DNA of 64,000 nt from Strigamia acuminata. Lineage: Eukaryota; Arthropoda; Chilopoda; Geophilomorpha; Linotaeniidae. This document shows, piece after piece, positions 47,101-54,700 of this stretch. The number at the start of each line of letters is the position of its first letter. Positions within the stretch are counted from its first letter, which is position 1. The stretch is from positions 1,984,001 to 2,048,000 of the forward strand of contig OX442321.1 in the NCBI GenBank assembly GCA_949358305.1. Direction: 5' to 3'. The notes under the pieces were generated by a model, which worked only from the letters and a program-made list of their open reading frames with translations, did not search any database and was not told the origin of the DNA. The translations under genes were made by a program, and so were the position numbers.

Positions 47101-48216
47101 ATTTACGGCCTAAAACAATCCGGAAGACAGTGGTACCGGAAATTGGACGAAAAATTGCGTAAATTTGGACTAAAACCACTGGAAAATGAACCATGTGTGT
47201 ATTTCCTAAAAAATGAAAAGGAAATCATAATAATCGGTGTTTACGTTGATGACCTAATAATAGCCACCAGCAACTCGAAATCCATGGAAAAAATCAAGAA
47301 AAGCCTGATGAATGAATTTGAAATGAAGGACCTAGGACCAATCAGCTACTGCCTCGGAGTCGAATTCAAACAAAACATCAAAAAGGGAACCGTCACCATG
47401 TGTCAACACAAATACACAGAGGACGTCCTGAAACGTTTTGAGATGGAGAGGTGCAACAGAATTGCAACGCCACTCGACGCGAACAGCAAGCTGGAAAGGC
47501 CCAAAACTGTCATGGCCGACCGCAGACCAGAGATCACCAACTTCCTGTATCAAAGCCTGATTGGATCGTTGATGTATTTATCCGTGATTACGCGACCCGA
47601 CATCTCATACTCAGTGAGCGCATTGAGTCAATTTAATACCAACTTCGATGAAAGCCATATAAAGGCAGGAAAACGCGTGTTACAATACCTGCAAGGCACC
47701 AAAAATTTGGGGCTAAAATTCACGAGGTCAAAGGACGAGTTAACCGGTTACGCGGATGCAGATTGGGCAGGCGATGCCAACGACCGCCATTCGCACACCG
47801 GATTCGTTTTCACGCTGTCAAATGCCGCCATTTGCTGGGGAGCTCGAAAACAGAGTACTGTTGCCCTCTCCAGCACAGAAGCGGAATACATGGCACTGTC
47901 TGATTGCTCTCGAGAAGCTGTCTACCTCGGAAATGTGCTGCATGAACTTGGATTCATCGGAGACGAACCCATCGTAATTTTCAACAACAATCAAAGCGCC
48001 GGAAAACTAGTCGAAAACCCTGTTTTCCATTCACGCACCAAGCACATAGATGTGCGATATTACTACGTCCGAGAGGCGAACGAAAATGGGTTAATCGACG
48101 TCAAGCACATGCAGACAGACGAAATGATCGCCGACGTGCTAACCAAAGGACTGTTCAAGCCGAAGCATACCGGATTTGTTCGAGCCCTTGGATTGGAAAA
48201 CATTAGTACTGAATGA
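44188..48216 (+). CDS. Copia gag-pol polyprotein, element 1
   Basis: This 1342-residue frame encodes capsid, protease, integrase, reverse transcriptase and RNase H in the order typical of Ty1/copia. The frame is open from 44017 inside the LTR, but the ATG at 44188, after the primer-binding site, starts the conserved gag N-terminus (MADSYKIEKLNNENYSTWK). Landmarks: zinc knuckle CDHCGRPGHLIADC (244-257); protease DSGAT (Asp297); integrase zinc site His428...Cys462/Cys465; integrase catalytic Asp493, Asp556 and Glu592, with 35 residues between the last two; reverse transcriptase with Asp932 (MDVVTAYLNG) and YVDD (Asp1021, Asp1022); RNase H starting GYADADW (Asp1190) with SSTEAEYMA. No stop or frameshift is present, and gag and pol are fused in one frame with no recoding site. 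The product would assemble virus-like particles in the cytoplasm and integrate cDNA in the nucleus. Confidence 0.96.
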   Translation: MADSYKIEKLNNENYSTWKMLIEAVCITNDTWDHVTGKIARPEAIEGDPANAKEVKAWDTANAKAKSHLLLSLSTSQVKHLRGLTTAFEMWSKLKEIHETQGDSQIITLITGMMTKRLRADDDDLDKHMDFFSDAIRVFDECETKLTTEKIAIVALLQSLPDSYTPIRNTIRTLTTMPSMDDVKKRLREDHRGREVTKNEEGSAALFVRTKNKNSSANSKFKNEGKSHKPKGGADGPKRNLKTCDHCGRPGHLIADCYFRKKLEEKKCEKVTHVSTAFEAFTTCSQMSDGPTDWILDSGATSHVCANKHMFDTLDEKRHEKLKMANSNTSNIDGIGTIKFEREDGVTTILNQTLHVPDLRSNLMSVGKITDQGYSVIFRKEAANIINPKGEIVATANRSKNLYFVKTLKTNENANLINEKKSNLTKWHERFGHLNEHDLKKLAKNNLVHGLQLNLAEKLQTCETCIKGKHIQTPFPQVSETKSSKLLELIHSDVCGPMTNISRGGARYLVTFTDDMSRWTDVFFLKHKSEVLDAFKKFKMAAETQTGEKIKIFRSDNGTEYCNKKFDLYLEENGIKRNLTVPHTPQQNGASERKNRTLVEMARCNLIAANMPISFWAEAVNAANYVRNRCPTRRLEGMTPCEAWTKRKPNVSHFRQFGIKAFALQKDGKNGKFESKSNECTFVGYCDESKAFRLWNPAINKIIKSRDVRFIEETEFEKTLENPAKIPETYEFTPPESSPNSEVSDLDSGGEENEAINSDDETGTQQMAQNTKRGRGRRSFQRTGRKGRPRKIYTTVPTTEETLENVPELPETVNMATFEDPITAKEALQDSEGDEWKSALQSEYNALVKNKTWKIVDRPKNQKLIGSRWILKTKLRADGSIEKRKARLVAKGFTQRYGIDYQETFAPVARASSIRLIAALAAKHDLTIHQMDVVTAYLNGELEEKIFMEKPEMFDELLDIGENKVLLLKKSIYGLKQSGRQWYRKLDEKLRKFGLKPLENEPCVYFLKNEKEIIIIGVYVDDLIIATSNSKSMEKIKKSLMNEFEMKDLGPISYCLGVEFKQNIKKGTVTMCQHKYTEDVLKRFEMERCNRIATPLDANSKLERPKTVMADRRPEITNFLYQSLIGSLMYLSVITRPDISYSVSALSQFNTNFDESHIKAGKRVLQYLQGTKNLGLKFTRSKDELTGYADADWAGDANDRHSHTGFVFTLSNAAICWGARKQSTVALSSTEAEYMALSDCSREAVYLGNVLHELGFIGDEPIVIFNNNQSAGKLVENPVFHSRTKHIDVRYYYVREANENGLIDVKHMQTDEMIADVLTKGLFKPKHTGFVRALGLENISTE

Positions 48217-48271
48217 AATAACAATTGTTTTATTCTGTTTGTGTTTACCCCTATCACTGTTTGAGGGGGTG

Positions 48272-48509
48272 TGTTGAATTATATAACTTGCACTGTATGT
48301 TTACTTTGCCTTTACCACCCACTGATAGGGTATTAAGTGACTACACTCCTGTGTGTTAATCACCCACATCTGTTTTTCCCCTCTATGTCATGAAATAAAG
48401 TTCTCCCCTTTAGTCAGTCTCTCACCAACATCCAAGCATACTAGTCTTGTATCTGTTGCTCTGCTTACATCCACGTCTACACAACCATAGATGTCTTGAA
48501 ATAACAACA
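48272..48509 (+). repeat. 3' LTR of copia element 1
   Basis: Direct repeat of the 5' LTR with two differences (GGTATTAAG for GGTATTGAG, CAAGCATAC for CAAGCACAC). It is preceded by the polypurine tract GAGGGGGTG. Confidence 0.95.
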
Positions 48510-48563
48510 GCTTGCAACTCGCGTTGAGTGACATCGGATCTTCTACAATAAACAACACATAAG

Positions 48564-48610
48564 ATTGGAAAGTAGACTTTTCCGGTGCAGTTTTTGATCT
48601 ACTTTCCAAT
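48564..48610. repeat. Short hairpin with perfect 12-bp arms
   Basis: ATTGGAAAGTAG (48564-48575) pairs with CTACTTTCCAAT (48599-48610) around a 23-base loop. It begins about 14 bp beyond the end of the duplicated copy B block and may mark a small transposon. Confidence 0.7.
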
Positions 48611-48639
48611 TATAACAATAAAATTTGTCTTAAAAGTAG

Positions 48640-49050
48640 TTAAAAGGGAGAAAAAGCTAAATTACGGCGAAATGTAATGGGAAAAAGCGCCACCTGGCGG
48701 ATTCCGTAAGCTATGATGGAGTCAGAAATGTTTTTTGTAAATTTGTAAATTTTGAAACCAGTCTCATTCGACTGGAAATCAAAATCTGCACAAGCCTGTA
48801 TCTTTTATTTTTTGATTTGGTCAAGAAAAGGTACCATTGCGATTCACCAAAATTGGTGACCGCATGGCAAATTCAGTGGGAAATTTGAAAAAAGACTAAT
48901 TTCAAAAACTGACCGATTGAAATGTTTAAATAGTTCCCTACGTGTAATTTGCCGCTGAATTAAATGTACTTAAGAGGGAGAAAACAGAAAATTACGGCGA
49001 ACATTGAACAAACCGGAGCGCCACTTGGCAGAGTAAGTTATTGTCCGGTC
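48640..49050. repeat. Diverged direct repeat, about 75-bp units 320 bp apart
   Basis: About 48640-48715 and 48962-49045 share AAATTACGGCGAA, then GCGCCAC(C/T)TGGC and GTAAG in the same order. The intervening DNA has no coding content. Right of the second copy the sequence runs into the satellite. Confidence 0.6.
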
Positions 49051-49063
49051 AGGTCACCTAATT

Positions 49064-50343
49064 TTTCTTGGAAAAAATTAGGAAAAAATTGGAAAAAATT
49101 TGGGATAAATTTGGAAAAAATTTGGGAAAAATTTGGGAAAAATTTGGGATAAATTTGGAATAAATTTGGGATAAATTTGGAATAAATTTGGGATAAATTT
49201 GGGATAAAGTTGGGATAATTTTGGGATGATTTTTGAAAAAAATCGGCAGAAAATTGGAAAAAAATCGGGAGAAAATCGGGGGGGAAAATCGGGGGGGATA
49301 ATCGGGGGGGAAAATCGGTGGAAAAAATCAAGGAAAAAAATCGGGAAAAAAAATTCGGGGGAAAAAATCGGGGGAAAAAATCGGGGGAAAAAATCGGGGG
49401 AAAAAGTCGGCAGAAAGAATCGGGGGAAAAAATCGGGAGAAAAATCGACGGAAAAAAATCGAGAGAAAAAATTGAGGGAAAAAATCGGGGAAAAAAATCG
49501 GAGGAAAAAATCGGAGGAAAAAATCTGGGGAAAAAATCGGGGGAATAAATCGGGGGAAAAAATCGGGAGAATAAATCAAAGGGAAAAAATCGGAGGAAAA
49601 AATCGGGGGAAAAAATCGGGGGAATAAATCAAAGAGAAAAAAATCGGAGGAAAAAATCGGAGGAAAAAATCGAAGGGAAAAATCGGGGAAAAAAATCGGG
49701 GAAAGAAATCGGGAAAAAAAATCGGAGGAAAAATCGACGGAAAAAAATCGGGAGAAAAAATCGGGGGAATAAATCGGGGGAATAAATTGAAGGGAAAAAA
49801 TCGAAGAGAAAAAATCGGGGGAATAAATCGGGGAAATAAATCAAAGGGAATAAATCAAAGGGAAAAAATCGAAGGGAAAAAATCGGGGGAAATAATCGGG
49901 GGAAAAAATCGGAAAAAAAATCGGGGGAAAAAGTCGAGGAAAAAAATCGGAGGAAAGAATCGGGGAAAGAAATCAGAGGAAAAAATCGGGGGAATAAATC
50001 GAAGGAAAAAAATCGGAGGAAAAAATCAAGGGAAAAAATCGGGGGAATAAATCGAAGGGAAAAAAATCGGAGGAAAAAATCGGAGGAAAAAATCGGGGGA
50101 AAAAGTCGGGGAAAAAAATTGGAGGAAAGAATCGGGGGAAGAAATCAGGGGAAAAAATCGGGGGAATAAATCGAAGGGAAAAAATCGGAGGAAAAAATCA
50201 AGGGAAAAAATCGGGGGAATAAATCGAAGGGAAAAAAATCGGGGGAAAAAATCGGGGGAAAAATCGACGAAAAAAAATCGGGAGAAAAAATCGAGGGAAA
50301 AAATCGGGGAAAAAAATCGGAGGAAAAAATCTGGGGAAAAAAT
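49064..50343. repeat. G-run satellite, left part
   Basis: From 49064 to about 49230 the units are AT-rich (TTTGGGATAAAT, TTTGGGAAAAAT). They then change to ATCGGGGGAAAAA-type units of about 12-13 bp that continue to the insertion point of copia element 2. Unit variants include TCGGAGGAAAAA, TCGAAGGGAAAAA and TCGGGGGAATAAA. The GC strand is free of stop codons in the complementary frame, so long apparent frames occur and are artefacts. Confidence 0.95.
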
Positions 50344-50824
50344 TGTTGGTTTCCGATACCAAATAGTCCTCCGTATTCATTTCATGTATTTATATTGTGT
50401 TTCTGCATCATGCAGCTTTTATAGTATTTATTTAGACTTTACTTATTGTTTAACATGAGGCATAATGCTGCCTGTATCACTTTTGTATCAGTTTAACTTT
50501 TCCAACACCAGATGGTGTCATTCTATGTTTTTCACACATCCAAGATGTCCGCCTGCGTGTCTGCAGGTTTCTGCTTATCATTCTCGTCCAAATGGACTCC
50601 AATTTGTAAGTGTTTTTATTTATAATTAAATATTGTTTATTTTTACATTCTTTTGTTGTTTTGGCCGCATATAAGCACGTTTAAACGTGCGGCGCCTCGT
50701 CGTTGTCTCGCCATTATCGGCGATAGTTTGCGCTCGCTATTTCGGCCGCGCGCGTGATATTTTCACGGCGTTTACCGCTTCCACATGGTCAGTTTGACCA
50801 CTTTGCGCCTCCTCCTCTGCTACA
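50344..50824 (+). repeat. 5' LTR of copia element 2
   Basis: A 481-bp direct repeat of 56744-57224. The right third is GC-rich with several CG dinucleotides (TTCGGCCGCGCGCGTG), unlike the AT-rich left part. Confidence 0.95.
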
Positions 50825-50826
50825 AG

Positions 50827-50844
50827 TGGTAGCAGAGGATGGTT
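50827..50844 (+). promoter_or_regulatory. Primer-binding site for the 3' end of tRNA-iMet
   Basis: TGGTAGCAGAGGATGGTT is the exact complement of the 18 terminal bases (with CCA) of animal initiator tRNA-Met. It lies two bases after the LTR, the ordinary arrangement for LTR retrotransposons. Confidence 0.93.
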
Positions 50845-51700
50845 GGCTGTCCAGCAGCGCAACAAACCACTAACCTTTATCGCCATTTTCGCGAAATTCG
50901 CGAATTTGCGATAAATTCTTTATTTGCAGATTTCCGCGACGATTTTCGTCTCCAGAACGTTCGCGACGACGCGCCGACGTTCTCACGCAGTTTATGCTAC
51001 CGGCTCTACAATTTTCCATTTGATTTCGCTCGAATCTCCGCGAGTTTCGCGATTTTCGAAGCGAATTTTGTGTATTTTGCAGATTTTCGCCGATTTCCAG
51101 CGATTCAACGCGGGAAAACCCACTGGACGCAGTGTGAACGACGTGTTGAGGAATATCCCGACCTCGTACACACTGTACAGTCGAAGAAACGACGATTTTC
51201 GAATTTTCGGCAAGAAAAACGACGAATTTCGACGATTTTCGCATTTTTAATGCGCAACGACGCCATTTTTGCTTTGCAATTATTGGCGCAACGTCTAATC
51301 ACGCTAATCAAATATTCCTTTTCAGTAGTCGTAATAAGCTTGTTAATTTTAAGGTATATTTAAGGTTTTGGGGGCCCTTTAGAATAGTTTTTGCTCTTAG
51401 GTTCCAGTCGGAACCACCGCATTAACTCATTCCTAGCCAGTGCTTACCGCGGCCAACAGGTATTCCCGCGCCTCCAGGTAGGCGAACGGACCCCTGTGTG
51501 TTGGCTGGCTAGGGTTATTTGACCACTTCAGAAGTGGTTGCCCAATTCGATTGATATCCGCTTTGACAGTGCTTCGATTAGTGCGCCGTATTCGTGTTGC
51601 GCAACGCAATATCGTGCTACGAGAACGTCAAGTGCTCCAATTAGTGCCATTCTCCATCCAGTGTGTTTTGCTACGGATTGCTTCGTAACTCCGCGTCATT
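50845..51700 (+). other. Long structured leader of copia element 2
   Basis: About 0.86 kb separates the primer-binding site from the gag-pol ATG. The first half is rich in CGCGAATTTTCG-like motifs and contains a 174-codon open frame (50839-51363) that starts inside the primer-binding site; its F/R-rich product matches nothing I know. The second half has three stem-loops: GGTTCC/GGAACC (51400-51415), a compound hairpin with CCTAGCCA/TGGCTAGG and GCCAACA/TGTTGGC (51432-51513), and ACCACTTC/GAAGTGGT (51522-51538). Likely roles are packaging, dimerisation or ribosome handling, but that is inference. Confidence 0.6.
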
Positions 51701-54700
51701 ATGTCGAAGTCTACGGACGGAAATCCAGGACGTCTTCCCATCCTTAGCGTAGGAAACTACGAACTTTGGCAGCGCTCAATGCGCATGGTTCTCCGAAGCG
51801 AGGAGTTATGGGAGCACGTAACCGAGGAAGAAGAGGAGGAATTCCTTAAAACAGCTGGAGACAAAGAGAAGAAGAAATACAAGCGTCGTAAAGCCAAGGC
51901 ATTAGGATTAATATATTGTTCCGTGAGCGAGGCTAAAAAGTCAGCTCTCGATGATGGCAAAACCCCAAAGGAAGCATGGGACATTTTAGCCAACATTTAT
52001 GCGCCATCATCTCGTGCGCGACAGACAGCCATGCGCCGAGAATTTTTGGGACTCAGACTCGAGCAGGGTGAAGATATGGCCGACTTCCTAGGACGCGTTG
52101 ACTATCATGTCCGCCAAATGAAGGATATCGGAGAGATAACTTCGCCTGATCACCACGCTTACCAATACTTGGACTTATTGCCTCGTGAATATTCACAAAT
52201 TTCATTCACAACATATCACTTGCCCAACGGTGAATTTACACCAAAGAAAGTGGCTAAACAATTACTCTCAGAACATATGCGACTCAAAGCGACAGATTCA
52301 CGCGATTTGGACAATTCGAAACAATCACGTGCCTATGCTGGTGAGAAACAGCAACGTGGGAGAAATCGCTCGCGTCCCTCTCGACCCTTATCTTCGGTGC
52401 AGTGCTTCAATTGCCAGGAATTTGGACATTATGCGAATAAATGCCCTTTACCACCTCGCCGAGATGATAAAAATCAATCATCAGCTTCTTTTCAACGGAA
52501 ACCCAGAAGTTCTAGCCGCAAACGCAATAAGAACTCAAATCGAGATGATTCTAGACCAAGGGGGAATTCCAGTGCAAGGCGAGAAACAAACTTTTTCGTC
52601 AATGCTCCTCAATCCATTCAGTTGCCCACAATTCACTTTATGCAGTCGCATGAGTGGATAGTGGATTGTGGGGCAACTGATCATGTGTGCCACGTCCAAG
52701 CATGGTTTCAAGACTACGTCAAAGTTGTGCCTTTCAATATTGAGTTAGGGCAAGGACATTCACAAGTCCTCGGGAGAGGCAAAGTGCAAATCTTGACGAT
52801 AATAGATGGCGTGGAATGTGTAGTTAATCTCCGTGATGTGTTATATGCGCCGAACTTTGAGGCGAATTTAATTTCGGTTTCTAAAATGGACAAAACCAAG
52901 CATCACATCCACATTTATGATGGAGCAGTATATGTTTATAAATCGGACATCAAACATCCGATGCTTAAAGCAAAAGAGAAAGGCGGACTGTATTATGTTG
53001 ATGGATTGCGACCACCTTCAGTTGTGTCAACGGTGAATACGCCCATCTCTCAGCCGCCTGCTCCTGTTCGAACCCTTGTGACAGCAGAAGAGGATTTTAT
53101 CAAATATCCGGAAGCAAAGAAGAAATCGAAAAATCCCGAACTTTTTACGGATTTTTGTCTTGAATTTCCTCCTTTGCCAAATAATATCCCTCCGCCTGTC
53201 CTCACCAATCCAGCCCAATCCAAAATACTTTCTGTACCTGTTCCTACCAATCAGATACCTCAAGTCCCATCCTTTGCCGACACGTTAAAAGCAAATCCTT
53301 TGACCTCCCAACCGAATTCAAGTCCGAAACCGAATTCAAAAACGGTTAAAACTAAGACGGTTGCAGCGCCATCGGTTAAAAAGGATGCGACTGGCATTTG
53401 GCACAGCAGATTGGGTCATCTTCATACCAATGCGATGAAACTTTTGGCCAGGAACGAACAAGTCTACGGAATGGAACCGGCAGAAGTGAACAAAGAACTT
53501 TCATGCAACCATTGCAGAATTGCGAAATCCACTCGCATCTCACATAAACCGGATGAACATCCAATTTCCACTAAAGCTTTGGATCTCCTACACATGGACG
53601 TGTGGGGAGCATCAAGAACAACTTCCTACGGTGGCGCGCGTTATGTGCTGACTATTATTGACGATGCCACGCGCTATGCCTGGATATTTCCGATGGCCAA
53701 CAAGTCTCAAGTGCTCGGACTTTTTAAAGATTACGTCACACGAATAGAGCGAGTGACTAATAAGCGAGTAAAGGCCATCCGGACTGACCGAGGAGGGGAA
53801 TTCATATCAAATGATTTTGATCGATATCTCAAGGAAACTGGAATTCATGCCCAGCGGACCAATCCCCATAGCCCCGCTATGAATGGCACAGCGGAGAGAA
53901 TAAACCGCACAATGGCGGATTACACGCGTGCCATCCTAGATGAAACTGGACTTCCAAATGAACTTTGGGCAGAATTCGCAGTAACGTTTTCATACATTAA
54001 GAACAGATGTCCTCATTCACGTCTCAAACATGAGGTACCGTACATTTTGTGGCGACGACGTGCCCTTTCTCTACGACACCTGCGGAAATTAGGCTCAAAA
54101 TGCTGGGTACATCACACAGCACCTGGCAGGGACAAGCTTGATCCACGAGCTTGGGAGGGCTATTTAGTCGGCTATGCCACCACTACGCGAGGGTATCGCA
54201 TCTGGAATCCGAAAGACAATAAAGTCATTGAATCCATCCATGTCCAAATAGATGAGCGGCAATCCTACAAACGTTCCAATCATTACCGAGGTCCGCAGAA
54301 ACCGTGGATGGGGCCAGATATGGACCAAACGCATCAATCGTCGCAAACTTATCAACAATTGCGCATTTCACAACCGCAAGTGAGGTTTGACGACGGACTC
54401 GAATATACCGATTGGCCCAAATTTCCGGATTCAGAAGATGAATGCGACACAGACTATGATTCGGACGACTCAATTCCGCCAAGCGCTCAAGCCCGGACAC
54501 CACCAGGGTCTCCGATCAGAATTCCAACACCTGTCCTATCTCCAATAATTTCTCCAATGACATCTCGAGCGCCAAGCCCACTTATCACACCAGGAACTAC
54601 ACCAACTCACACACCGCCAGGAACACCACCAGGTTCACCTCCGAGATTTGTGAACGCTCGTCGAGGTTCTCGTGGTAATGCAGCACAGGCCCATCCAGCA

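Larger units (their letters stand above)
43842..48509 (+). mobile_element. Complete Ty1/copia retrotransposon, element 1 (4668 bp)
   Basis: The element has 238-bp LTRs (43842-44079 and 48272-48509) that start TGTTGAATTATA and end AACAACA, and a 5-bp target duplication GCTTG (43837-43841 and 48510-48514). The LTRs differ at only two positions by my reading, so insertion is recent. A 30-base primer-binding site (44080-44109) follows the 5' LTR directly, and a GAGGGGG polypurine tract precedes the 3' LTR. A single intact gag-pol frame lies inside. The element looks complete enough to be autonomous. Confidence 0.96.
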
